A stretch of DNA of 64,000 nt from Campylobacter lari subsp. concheus (GTDB lineage Bacteria; Campylobacterota; Campylobacteria; Campylobacterales; Campylobacteraceae): NCBI RefSeq assembly GCF_008245025.1, contig NZ_CP043426.1, forward strand, positions 744,001-808,000, written 5' to 3'. Shown here in pieces: positions 55,371 through 63,656 of this stretch. Numbering within the stretch: position 1 is the stretch's first letter; the number at the start of each line of letters is the position of its first letter. A program made the translations under genes and the position numbers. Under the pieces are notes generated by a model. The model had not been told where the DNA came from, did no database searches, and saw only the letters and a list, made by a program, of their open reading frames with translations.

Positions 55371-56241
55371 TTTTTATTATCTACTTTTACCTATAAAAAC
55401 AAACTCTGTAGTTTTTATACCACAAGGTTCTGTTAGTAAGATTATAACGCAATTAGATAAAAATAACTATAAAATGAGCGGTATTGATAAATATACTTTA
55501 TATTTATTAGGCCATCCACAATCTGGTTGGATAAATATAGGCACAAAAGAACTAAATAGAGCTGAATTTTTACATAAACTTACCGTCGCTAAGGCAGCAC
55601 TTGAAACTATTACTTTAATTCCTGGAGAAACGACTGAAATTTTCTTTGAAGAATTAGCACCAAAGTTAAATTTAAATGCTAAAACTTTAATGCAAGAATT
55701 TTACAAACAAAGCCCTTTTAAAGAAGGTATGCTTTTTCCCGAAACTTATAAAATTCCAAAAGGTATCACAGAAGAGCTTTTGGTAAAATATCTTTTGGCT
55801 TACTCTGCTAATGAATTTAAAAAGCTTTCTTATAAAATTTTTAGAGAATATAATGAAAAAAAATGGCATGAGTATCTCATCATAGCTTCCATTATACAAA
55901 AAGAAGCAGCGAGTAATGAAGAAATGCCTATAGTTTCATCTGTAATTAGAAATCGTTTAAGAAAAGGTATGAAGCTTCAAATGGATGGAACATTAAATTA
56001 TGGAAAATACTCTCATGAAAAAATCACTCCACAAAGAATAAGATCGGATAATAGTTCTTATAACACTTATAAATTTAATGGTATACCGAAAGAAGCTGTG
56101 TGTAATGTTTCATTTGAAGCTATTAAGGCAGCTATTTTTCCTGCTAAAACAGAATATTTATATTTTGTAAGAGATAAAAAAACGAACAAGCATATTTTTA
56201 CCTCTACTTTAAAAGATCACAATAAGGCAATAAGAAATTAA
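55288..56241 (+). CDS. mltG: Endolytic murein transglycosylase MltG (YceG-like)
   Basis: A 317-residue inner-membrane lytic transglycosylase that cuts nascent glycan strands. Membrane helix at about 14-36, LysM-like subdomain, then the YceG catalytic region with the active Glu in ASIIQKEAASNEEMP (about 202-216) and the conserved LQMDGTLNYG and SYNTYKFNGIPKEA. The ATG at 55288 lies inside the reverse-strand AsmA-like gene; no later ATG would keep the membrane helix intact. The stop abuts the convergent ftsK stop. Confidence 0.87.
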   Translation: MKSIIGNAKNLRIFLICCDLILIFLLSIFYYLLLPIKTNSVVFIPQGSVSKIITQLDKNNYKMSGIDKYTLYLLGHPQSGWINIGTKELNRAEFLHKLTVAKAALETITLIPGETTEIFFEELAPKLNLNAKTLMQEFYKQSPFKEGMLFPETYKIPKGITEELLVKYLLAYSANEFKKLSYKIFREYNEKKWHEYLIIASIIQKEAASNEEMPIVSSVIRNRLRKGMKLQMDGTLNYGKYSHEKITPQRIRSDNSSYNTYKFNGIPKEAVCNVSFEAIKAAIFPAKTEYLYFVRDKKTNKHIFTSTLKDHNKAIRN

Positions 56242-59028
56242 TTATAAAATTTCTCTTTGTCCTTTTGCATCAGGTTCACTTAAAATACCTGTTTGTGAAA
56301 GTTGCTCTATGATATTTGCTGCGCGGTTGTAACCTATTTTCAAACGTCTTTGCAAATAAGAAATACTAGTTTTTCTATCTTCTAAGATTACAGCCTTTGC
56401 TTCTTCATAAAGTTCATCTAAATCTCCATCATCAAATTCACTTCTTTTATAAGATCCATCTTGACTATCATCTTTTAAAAAGCTCTCATCATATTCTACT
56501 ACTTGTTGAGCTTTTAAAAACTCCACAATATTTTCTATTTCATTTTCACTTGCAAAAGGTGCATGCAAACGCACTAAACCACTCATACCAGGAGGAGTAA
56601 ATAAACAATCTCCACGCCCTAGTAAGCTTTCAGCACCCATAGAATCTAAAATAACCTTAGAATCTATCTTTTGCCCTACTTTATAAGAAATTCTACTTGG
56701 TAAATTTGCTTTTACAACCCCAGTAACAACATCTACTGAAGGGCGTTGTGTGGCTACTATTAAGTGAATTCCACTTGCTCTTGCCATCTGAGCTAAACGA
56801 CCTATATAAAATTCTACATCCTTACCCGCAGTCATCATTAAATCAGCCAACTCATCAATAATCACTACAATAAATGGTAAGATTTCACCACCTTGTTCTT
56901 TGATTTTTTCATTGTAATTTTCTATATTTTTAGTTTTTGCTTCAGCCATCAAACGATATCTGCGTTCCATTTCAGCTACCATATTCGATAAAGCATTTAC
57001 CGCCTTTTTAGGATCAGTAATTACCGGAGTAAGCAAATGTGGTATATCATTATAAATACTAAATTCAAGCATTTTAGGATCTATCATCATAAGTCTTAAG
57101 GTTTTTGGTGAATTTCTATAAAGCAAAGATAGAAGCATAGAATTAATTCCCACACTTTTACCACTTCCTGTAGTTCCTGCTATTAAAAGATGAGGAAGCT
57201 TTTTAAGATCTGTGATGAAAGGATCGCCTACTATATCTTTACCCAAAGCTATAGTTAAAGGTGAGCTAGAATTTTTAAATACCTCACTTTCTAAAATTTC
57301 TCTTAAGTAAATTGTATCAATTTTTTCATTTGGCACTTCAATCCCTACTACATCTTTACCTGGAATTGGAGCTTGAATTCTTATAGTTTGAGCTTTTAAA
57401 GCCATAGCTAAATCATCTTGTAAAGATAAAATTTTACTCACTTTAACATCTGCTGCTGGACGAAATTCAAAAGTAGTTACAACAGGACCTGTATAGGTTC
57501 TAACTACATCACCACCTATTTTAAAACGTCTTAATTTTTCCAATAAATCATAAATTTTTCTATCAATCTCTTCTTCATTTATCTCACTTTTACCTTCTTT
57601 TGGCATGGTTAAAAAATCTAAAGGTGGTAAAGAAAAATCTTTTGGTTTTTCAAAATTTCCAAAGTCAAGATCTTTCAATAAAGCTTTATTTTCACTCACT
57701 TCATTAGCGATAGAATGGTGTGTTTTATTATCTACTGCTTCCACTATAGACTCTTGAGCAATTTCAAATGGAACTTTTTTTTCTTTGACTTCATTTTGCA
57801 CTTCTTCTACCACAAAAGGACTTTCATAATTTTTTTTACTTCTTAGCTCTTCTATACTAACAGGTTTAGTAAAATCATCTTCATTAAAATCTAGCTCTTT
57901 TACTTCATTTTGCGGGATAAAATCCTCATCTTTAAAATCTTTCACCCCTAAAAAGCTAGTTTTATTTTGAATTTTTTTAAATTCAGCTTCTTTTTGCGCC
58001 TCTATGGCGTTTAATTCTTCAATTTTTTTAAAATCCTCATTAAGCTCTTCCAAAATTTTTTCTTTTTGTAAAATTTTATATTCTTCTAGCAATTTAGCTT
58101 TTTGTAACATTTGCTCACGCTCTTTAAGCTCTTTGGCAAATAAAGAATTTTCTTCTATCACTTCTTCTTTATTTTCATTTAAGTCCATATTACGTCTTTT
58201 ATAGCTTGGTTCATCTAAATTTTTACTTTTTAAAGTTTGAGTATAAATATCTTCACTATTGTTTTTATATTTTGACAAATACTCTTCAGGGGTCATTTCA
58301 TCTTCCTTTGTATTTATTTGACTAGCTTTTTGAGCAAAACTTGCGATAGGCTCTGAAAGCTCATGAATATAACTTGAGCTTAATTTTTTATCCTCTTCAC
58401 TAATTATCACTTCTTCTAATTCTTGATTTCTTAAATCTTTAAGATTAAATTTTTTATTTTCTTGAGTCTCTTGTTTTGATAGATCTTCCTTTTTAACGGG
58501 CTCTTCTTTTTTCTCTTTGATTAAAAGTTCTTGTTTAAGTTTTTCTTGCTCTTCTTTGGTTTCATTTTCATACTTATCGCCACCAAAAAATCCAAAAATT
58601 TTATTTTTAACCAAAGTTTCAAGTTTTAAATAAAAATCAAAATCAAGTTCTATTTTAAATACTTCTTTGATAAATTCTGGAAAAGAAATGATAAAAGCAA
58701 ACGATAAAAGCAAAATTACTAAAACCAAGCTACCTATTTTACCAAAAAGTCCATCTAAAATCACAAACATAGTAGAAGCTATATAGCCTTTATCTTGTAA
58801 AAATTCTGAAGAAAAAATAAGTGAAGCAAAAATGCAAGCAAAAATAGCTATACTGAATCTACGTTCGATAAGTTCAAAATTATAGTTATTTTTATATAAA
58901 AGATAATTAAACCAAAAAAAGGCAAAAGGATAAATTTTAGTCAATACCCCAAATAGAAAATAACTAAGCTTTGCTAAAGAATACCCTATAATACCTACTA
59001 AAGTTTGATCAGGTATTAAAGCACTCAA
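56242..59028 (-). CDS. ftsK: DNA translocase FtsK; true start probably further upstream
   Basis: A 928-residue translocase that moves DNA at the division septum and triggers dimer resolution. The N-terminus has four hydrophobic helices (to about residue 120), then a charged linker rich in Glu/Lys, and the motor. Walker A is AGTTGSGKSVGIN, followed by MMIDPKMLEFS and ATQRPSVDVVTG. A winged-helix gamma domain at the end (SISYLQRRLKIGYNRA) reads KOPS-like DNA. The TTG at 59028 has no ribosome site. In-frame sequence upstream encodes a further hydrophobic helix (KKEAIFVILNILIFYFCL) back to an ATA codon at 59082, preceded by AAGGA at good spacing, so the real protein may be about 946 residues. Confidence 0.93.
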   Translation of the reverse strand: MSALIPDQTLVGIIGYSLAKLSYFLFGVLTKIYPFAFFWFNYLLYKNNYNFELIERRFSIAIFACIFASLIFSSEFLQDKGYIASTMFVILDGLFGKIGSLVLVILLLSFAFIISFPEFIKEVFKIELDFDFYLKLETLVKNKIFGFFGGDKYENETKEEQEKLKQELLIKEKKEEPVKKEDLSKQETQENKKFNLKDLRNQELEEVIISEEDKKLSSSYIHELSEPIASFAQKASQINTKEDEMTPEEYLSKYKNNSEDIYTQTLKSKNLDEPSYKRRNMDLNENKEEVIEENSLFAKELKEREQMLQKAKLLEEYKILQKEKILEELNEDFKKIEELNAIEAQKEAEFKKIQNKTSFLGVKDFKDEDFIPQNEVKELDFNEDDFTKPVSIEELRSKKNYESPFVVEEVQNEVKEKKVPFEIAQESIVEAVDNKTHHSIANEVSENKALLKDLDFGNFEKPKDFSLPPLDFLTMPKEGKSEINEEEIDRKIYDLLEKLRRFKIGGDVVRTYTGPVVTTFEFRPAADVKVSKILSLQDDLAMALKAQTIRIQAPIPGKDVVGIEVPNEKIDTIYLREILESEVFKNSSSPLTIALGKDIVGDPFITDLKKLPHLLIAGTTGSGKSVGINSMLLSLLYRNSPKTLRLMMIDPKMLEFSIYNDIPHLLTPVITDPKKAVNALSNMVAEMERRYRLMAEAKTKNIENYNEKIKEQGGEILPFIVVIIDELADLMMTAGKDVEFYIGRLAQMARASGIHLIVATQRPSVDVVTGVVKANLPSRISYKVGQKIDSKVILDSMGAESLLGRGDCLFTPPGMSGLVRLHAPFASENEIENIVEFLKAQQVVEYDESFLKDDSQDGSYKRSEFDDGDLDELYEEAKAVILEDRKTSISYLQRRLKIGYNRAANIIEQLSQTGILSEPDAKGQREIL

Positions 59029-59124
59029 ACAAAAATAAAAAATTAAAATATTTAAAATAACAAAAATAGCTTCTTTTTTTATAACATATCCTTTATAAAG
59101 AAAAAAGCTATTATATCAAAAAAA

Positions 59125-61359
59125 TTATAAGTAGTTTAATAAACTAATTTGAGAAATTTTAGAAGTAGCTGAAAGCATCGCTTGATAAGAAACCATAGTT
59201 TGCATAAATTGCATATAAGTTTGCCCATAATCAGCATCAGTAACGCCACTCTTAATGGTAGCAACATTAACATTTAAAAATGTCATTCTTTTATTTGTTT
59301 CTTCTATATTATTAGTATAAGCTCCTATGGTTGTATGAATTTTTCTTACATGATCTTGTAGATGATCAATTCTTTCTAAAGCACCTTGTAAACCTGTATT
59401 TCTAGGATCACTCCCTTCAGAATCTGCTCTCATGTTTCCACTTAAAACAGCATCTATCATTTCATCTAAATCTTTAATTAGATCAACATTAGGATCGTCA
59501 ATAGTTAAAGAATTATTTGCACTAAATACAAAACCAGAACCATTATTTACTTGACCCCCAGTCGCAGGAAAACCTGCATTTGAATTAGAATCTTTAATAG
59601 TTAATCCAATATTAGTATTGGTTGAAAATTTATCTGTAATGTGAATACGACCTTTATAGTCCATATTGACTTCAACAAAATCTTTAGAATTTGAGATATT
59701 TTGCTGGATAGTTTGAAAATCATTATTGCCAATTGTGCCATTTGGATTTGCATTAATAGTTGTTGTTGGTATATTATCACTTGCAAACATACCTATAATA
59801 TCATTTAATTGTCCATAGGTAATATCCTCAGGTTTTGTTTGCATACCAACTGCATTGCCTGTGTTTTCATTATACTGAGAATGCGTGATAGGAAAACTTA
59901 TTGTTTGACCATTTTGATCAAGATAACTCACTGTTGAATTTCCTAGATTAATAGTAACATTATAAGTTTGACCACTCTTAGAGGTAATATCCATTTGAAG
60001 CACTTGTCCTGCCATACTTCCATTAGCATTAGCGATTACTTCGCTTAATTTGGTACTATCAGTAGCATATTCGCTTGTCCCTCTAATGATTTGCGATACA
60101 TTTCCAAATACAGAATTACCATCTTTTTCAAAAGCTACATCAAAGTCTTTTCCATCAGTTTTATTTCCATTGATATTGCTTTTAATAAAGTCTGTTTGGT
60201 GTATATTTAATTGAAAATCTTGACCATTAATTTGCACCGTAACTGGACTTTGCACCTGATTTAAATCACCATTAGGAACAGCTTGTTGCATAATCTCATT
60301 AGTAAGTCTATCTTGATCCCATCCAGCTGCTTCAGCTGCTTCTTGTAGTTCTTGAATTTGAGTTCTATCTGTTGCTTGCGGAGTCAAAGCAATTGCATGA
60401 AAATCTAAAGAACTATTACCTTCTTTTAAATTTTTAATCTCTATTTGACCACTATCATTGATCGTAACATCCACTACTTTATTAGTATCAGTATTTCCAT
60501 AAAGCTGACCTATATTTTCTAAAACATCACCTATTTTATCTTCAGGACCTATATTTAAAGTAGCTTTAAAACTTGTACCATCAGGTCTAACACCTTGAAT
60601 ATACATCGAAGAACTTGGAAAAGGTAGTTTACTACCCGCATAATCAAAATCTTTATCAGGATCAAGACCTCCACCTTGAACATAGTTTTGTCCTATTAAA
60701 TATGAAAATTTATCCTCTTCATCTAAAAAGTCTTTTTTGCTAGGGTCTTTATTTACATCAAATCTGTTATCGATTAAAGAAACATTGGATGAAATTATTT
60801 TACTAATATCAGAATCAGGTTTAAAAAATAAATCCCATCCAGGTATATTATAAGGAATTTGGGTTCCAGCACCACTTACTACAAAAATATTATCCTTATT
60901 ACCATAATAGTTTCCATATTTATCGAAAGGCTTTGTAGCTGCATTAGAACCTGCAAATAAATATTGTCCATTAATACTAGTGTTTGCAATATTTACAATA
61001 GAATCTTTTATAAGTTCAAGCTCCTTTGCGATAGCCTCTCTAGAAGTTTGAGAATTTCCATCACTAGCGGCTTTTGTTAAAAGTGTTTTAAATTTTTCTA
61101 AGAGTTCTGTAATATTTTTCAAAGCAGTATCAGTATTTTTTGCCATTTCCATAGCAGATTGAGTTCCTTGGATGACCTGACCTATATTAGCTAATTCATA
61201 TTCCAATCTTGAGCCATTAATATAGGTATTAGCATTCTCCCAAGAATGTTGGATAAGCTGACCAGTTTGTAATTGTAAATTATACTTATTAAGCAAAGAC
61301 TGACCATCTGTATAATTTTGTATAGAAGTGTAGTAACTATACTGATTACTAATTCTCAT
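59125..61359 (-). CDS. flgL: Flagellar hook-associated protein 3 (hook-filament junction)
   Basis: FlgL (also called FlaD) joins hook and filament. The first 110 residues (MRISNQYSYYTSIQNY ...) and the last 90 residues (TYMQFMQTMVSYQAMLSAT) are the flagellin-like coiled-coil ends. A long central region (about 150-650) is the surface-exposed variable insert that makes it 744 aa, much longer than the E. coli protein but normal for Campylobacter. The ATG at 61359 has GGAG upstream; an earlier in-frame TTG is ignored. A consensus sigma-54 promoter lies 38-51 bp upstream. Confidence 0.93.
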   Translation of the reverse strand: MRISNQYSYYTSIQNYTDGQSLLNKYNLQLQTGQLIQHSWENANTYINGSRLEYELANIGQVIQGTQSAMEMAKNTDTALKNITELLEKFKTLLTKAASDGNSQTSREAIAKELELIKDSIVNIANTSINGQYLFAGSNAATKPFDKYGNYYGNKDNIFVVSGAGTQIPYNIPGWDLFFKPDSDISKIISSNVSLIDNRFDVNKDPSKKDFLDEEDKFSYLIGQNYVQGGGLDPDKDFDYAGSKLPFPSSSMYIQGVRPDGTSFKATLNIGPEDKIGDVLENIGQLYGNTDTNKVVDVTINDSGQIEIKNLKEGNSSLDFHAIALTPQATDRTQIQELQEAAEAAGWDQDRLTNEIMQQAVPNGDLNQVQSPVTVQINGQDFQLNIHQTDFIKSNINGNKTDGKDFDVAFEKDGNSVFGNVSQIIRGTSEYATDSTKLSEVIANANGSMAGQVLQMDITSKSGQTYNVTINLGNSTVSYLDQNGQTISFPITHSQYNENTGNAVGMQTKPEDITYGQLNDIIGMFASDNIPTTTINANPNGTIGNNDFQTIQQNISNSKDFVEVNMDYKGRIHITDKFSTNTNIGLTIKDSNSNAGFPATGGQVNNGSGFVFSANNSLTIDDPNVDLIKDLDEMIDAVLSGNMRADSEGSDPRNTGLQGALERIDHLQDHVRKIHTTIGAYTNNIEETNKRMTFLNVNVATIKSGVTDADYGQTYMQFMQTMVSYQAMLSATSKISQISLLNYL

Positions 61360-61396
61360 AATTTTACTCCACAAATAATTTTTTAAGTATATACAA

Positions 61397-61410
61397 GCAA
61401 AAAAAGTTCC
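61397..61410 (-). promoter_or_regulatory. Sigma-54 (RpoN) promoter of flgL
   Basis: On the minus strand GGAAC-N7-GC places GG and GC exactly 10 bases apart (-24/-12) in TTGGAACTTTTTTTGCTT, an excellent match to Campylobacter flagellar sigma-54 promoters. It fits middle-class flagellar expression via FlgSR. Confidence 0.85.
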
Positions 61411-61486
61411 AATTTTTAAAGATATTTTAATTTTTATATAAATATTTTATATTTTTTTAATTTTTTTTTAGTATAATTTCATATTC

Positions 61487-61492
61487 TATAAT
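61487..61492 (+). promoter_or_regulatory. -10 box of tRNA-Leu
   Basis: TATAAT 22 bp before the mature tRNA, preceded by a second TATAAT at 61472-61477 in a T-rich run. Either could serve; the nearer gives a short leader. Confidence 0.5.
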
Positions 61493-61514
61493 TTTTAATT
61501 TAAAATCTTAAAAA

Positions 61515-61601
61515 GCCCGAGTGGTGAAACTGGTAGACGCGCCAGACTCAAAATCTGGTAAGGGCAACCTTGTGTCGGTTCGAGTCCGACCTCGGGCACC
61601 A
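61515..61601 (+). tRNA. tRNA-Leu(CAA)
   Basis: An 87-nt class II tRNA. The acceptor stem GCCCGAG pairs with CTCGGGC and the discriminator A is followed by an encoded CCA. The anticodon arm CCAGA-CTCAAAA-TCTGG gives anticodon CAA. A long variable arm (TAAGGGCAACCTTGTG region) and the T arm TCGGTTCGAGTCCGA are present. It reads UUG codons. Remnants of mobile DNA begin just downstream. Confidence 0.97.
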
Positions 61602-61680
61602 TTTGTTTTTTACTCCCAAGTGTTTTTTAAAGAGTTTTTATTTTCATTAACAAATCACACCTGCTAAATCCACCATTTAC

Positions 61681-62434
61681 TTACTTCAATCTCACATTCA
61701 TAATCATATTAGATAAAAAGATACTATCTTTATCAAAGCTTTTTGAGTTATATTCTAGTTTTAAGTTTCTTTTTTGTATATCTTGCATTAAAGTTGAAAG
61801 ATTGTATAAACTTAAACTTTCTAATATATTTATAAGTTCTATCTTACTTAAAGTATTAAAATCATTTAACAAGCTAAGATAATTACTTATAATAGAAGAA
61901 GAATTGATATTATTAAATACGATTTTATTTTTTATATCTTCTTTAATAAAAAATTGATTATTTTTTATATAAAAATAATCTTTAAGATGATGATTACTTA
62001 ATATTTGATTATAAAAACTTAAAAGGCTTTCTTTACTATTTAAGTCTATAAAATTTAAAAATATATTTTCTTTTAATAATACTTCTTGTAATTCTTTTAA
62101 GTTTTTAAAAGCTTGATTTATACTAGAAGTATTTTTTAAAGCATAAATGATATTATCATCTTTAGAAATTTTTCTATTTATATTATATTGCAATAAAGGA
62201 TTTTTATAAAGTGTATCACTATTGATTAAGATATTGATACGAAAAGATTCTTTACTTTTATTAGTTGATTAAAGCAAAGATATAATATCTTTTATAACTT
62301 GTAAAATATTATTTGCTACTTCACCATAACCCCAAGTAAAGATAATATGATTATCATCTATATTTTGTAGCACCAAATAATAAAGAAGGTGCAAAAATTA
62401 AAGCACTAAGGAATAAAATGTAAAATCTTTTCAT
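61681..62434 (-). pseudogene. Decayed gene for an exported protein, possibly conjugation-related
   Basis: An ATG at 62434 begins a signal peptide (MKRFYILFLSALIFAPSLLFG) that stops after 26 residues. One base away the frame continues QNIDDNHIIFTWGYGEVANN to an in-frame TAA near 62270 (CAA to TAA would restore it). The same frame then runs 195 residues to the stop at 61681 with Asn/Leu/Ile-rich sequence. At least one frameshift and one nonsense change are needed to explain this. The FTWGYGEVANN segment recalls the N-terminus of F-type TraG, but the remainder is not recognisable. Confidence 0.65.
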
Positions 62435-62469
62435 CAGTTGTATTAAAGAAGTTAAAGAGTTTGTTTGGT

Positions 62470-62475
62470 ATAATT
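62470..62475 (+). promoter_or_regulatory. -10 box of the small toxic-peptide-like transcript
   Basis: TATAAT preceded by GTTTGTTTGG and followed 7 bases later by the start of a hairpin (62482-62512, AAGGGT/ACCCTT outer stem and CGCC/GGCG inner stem). This gives a structured leader of about 65 nt before the peptide ribosome site. Confidence 0.55.
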
Positions 62476-62548
62476 ATATTAAGGGTGCAACGCCAAAGGG
62501 GCGCAACCCTTTAGCGTTAATTTACCACCCAGAAGGGAGGTGAGCTTA

Positions 62549-62611
62549 ATGCTAATAAAAATTATCCTTATAATTATACTCTTAACGCTTTGCTATGTCA
62601 AGGCTTATTGA
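62549..62611 (+). CDS. 20-residue Ibs-like hydrophobic peptide (putative type I toxin)
   Basis: Encodes MLIKIILIIILLTLCYVKAY: one positive residue, a single hydrophobic membrane-spanning stretch and a C-terminal Ala-Tyr. This matches in length and pattern the Ibs toxins of E. coli, which end in (S/Q)AY, and other membrane-damaging type I toxins. GGGAGG is spaced 8 bases from the ATG, unusually strong for this genome. It lies between two decayed conjugation genes yet is itself intact, consistent with an addiction-type module outlasting its mobile element. Toxicity is untested inference. Confidence 0.6.
   Translation: MLIKIILIIILLTLCYVKAY
62573..62578 (-). promoter_or_regulatory. Putative antisense (antitoxin RNA) -10 box inside the peptide ORF
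   Basis: TATAAT on the minus strand in AGTATAATTATAAGG. A transcript from here would begin near 62566 and run across the peptide start codon, ribosome site and leader hairpin. That geometry resembles the AapA/IsoA type I systems of Helicobacter. The A/T-rich code of the peptide could produce this box by chance. Confidence 0.4.
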
Positions 62612-62616
62612 GTATC

Positions 62617-62635
62617 CCCTGCTTTTGCAGGGTTT
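62617..62635 (+). terminator. Terminator of the small peptide mRNA
   Basis: CCCTGC-TTTT-GCAGGG followed by TTT. It is unusually G/C-rich for this genome and starts 6 bp after the peptide stop. Confidence 0.75.
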
Positions 62636-62709
62636 AGGATAATCCCTTTGGCTAACCAAACAAACTTTTAACTAAACTCTATCTCCTTTCTATAATTTTA
62701 TTTTTCTTT

Positions 62710-63220
62710 TTAATTAGTAGGTTTTCTTGTTAAATTCTCAAGATTGCTTTCAATCTTTTCTTGTATTTTTATAGAATCAGATTGTATTTTATCTACTTCA
62801 ATATTTCCAACAATTATTTTACTTATTAAGTTTTGCTAGCTTTTTTCATCTTCTTTACAAGGTACAAGACCTATAAATACTTTATCTTTATCACAGTAAC
62901 AACCACCAGTTAAGCCAAAAATTTATCTTTAGAGCGGCATCTATTATCTTTTTTATTAAAGATAAAAATTTGTCCTCCGCAAGAACCATCATCTTCCCAA
63001 CCATTATTATTTTCATCATTAATACCAACTTGAGCATCATCTTCGATATAGCTAGTACCTTCTATGCAAGGAAACGGGGAGTATTGATACTTATTATCTG
63101 TTATTTCTTCATTAAATGGACATACCTTCCTACTTTTAACACAATTGCTTGCAGGTTGATATTGAAGCATTACAAGTATCATTAAAACCATCATTGTTAG
63201 AATCTATCGCTAGATCATCT
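62710..63220 (-). pseudogene. TraN-like conjugation protein remnant (multiple frameshifts)
   Basis: Several overlapping minus-strand frames together spell a Cys-rich protein tail. They include DSNNDGFNDTCNAS, CPFNEEITDNKYQYSP, VGINDENNNGWEDDG, GGQIFIFNKKDNRCRSKDK, then GLTGGCYCDKDKVFIGLVPC one frame over, and finally SKIIVGNIEVDKIQS to a stop at 62710. The order and the paired cysteines look like the C-terminal part of a TraN-type mating-pair protein. At least three frame changes show it is dead. Upstream coding sequence is lost at the junction with the next fragment (63231). Confidence 0.6.
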
Positions 63221-63230
63221 AAGCTTTTAG

Positions 63231-63627
63231 GGTGGCAATTTCAATAAACGATATATTATTACAACATATGCCACAGATAATAATCATCATAGTTTTATAC
63301 CTTTAGATGCAAATATACAAATAGAACATGTATTGCCTATAAAATACAAAGAATATAATTGGGATGAAATATTTACAGAAGATGAAAGAGAAAATTGGAC
63401 TAATGCGTTAGCAAATTTAACATTAATATCTATGAGAAAAAATGTTCAAGCGTTAAATTATGATTTTGCTAGAAAAAAAAGAAATTTATGCAAACAAAGA
63501 TAAGATTTTAACTTGTTATACAATAACTCAAGATATAATATATAATTATAATGAGTGGAACACAAATTCTCTTGAAAAAAGAAAGAAAGAATTAATAGAA
63601 AAAATTTCAAATATATTATCAATTTAA
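63231..63627 (+). pseudogene. C-terminal remnant of a GmrSD-type (DUF262/DUF1524) restriction protein
   Basis: A plus-strand frame without a start reads ...IQIEHVLPIKY ... NALANLTLISMRKNVQALNYDFARKK. This is the His-containing DUF1524 HNH-like motif with its conserved NLTL-x3-x2-N block, as in type IV modification-dependent nucleases. A one-base shift at a run of eight A residues (about 63470-63477) moves the remainder, KEIYANKDKILTC ... KISNILSI, into another frame ending at 63627. The N-terminal DUF262 half is missing, so this is a truncated, frameshifted relic. Confidence 0.65.
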
Positions 63628-63652
63628 GCTATGATAATCATAGCTTAAATTG
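63620..63652. terminator. Bidirectional terminator between convergent remnants
   Basis: Perfect 15-bp arms CAATTTAAGCTATGA and TCATAGCTTAAATTG with a 3-base loop. It overlaps the end of the restriction-gene relic and precedes, tail-to-tail, the next gene's stop at 63657. Confidence 0.75.
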
Positions 63653-63656
63653 ATAT

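Larger units (their letters stand above)
62482..62635 (+). ncRNA. Structured small mRNA of a type I toxin-antitoxin-like unit
   Basis: A predicted transcript from about 62482 to the terminator at 62635. The 5' imperfect hairpin spans 62482-62512 and the very strong ribosome site GGGAGGTGA spans 62535-62543. A 20-codon hydrophobic ORF and a G/C-rich terminator (CCCTGC-TTTT-GCAGGG-TTT) follow. This layout is typical of type I toxin mRNAs kept silent by structure and by an antisense RNA. A minus-strand TATAAT inside the ORF (62578-62573) would start such an antisense RNA across the ribosome site and leader. Confidence 0.6.

Noticed and set aside
61681..62193. An intact 170-residue gene with a TTG start
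   Set aside because: The TTG has no ribosome site, and the same frame continues upstream past a single stop into a segment that joins a signal peptide; it is better read as a decayed larger gene.
62910..63194. An intact 94-residue gene
   Set aside because: Its N-terminal residues read through a frame different from the Cys-rich relic on either side, and the protein continues in other frames; it is a fragment of the TraN-like pseudogene.
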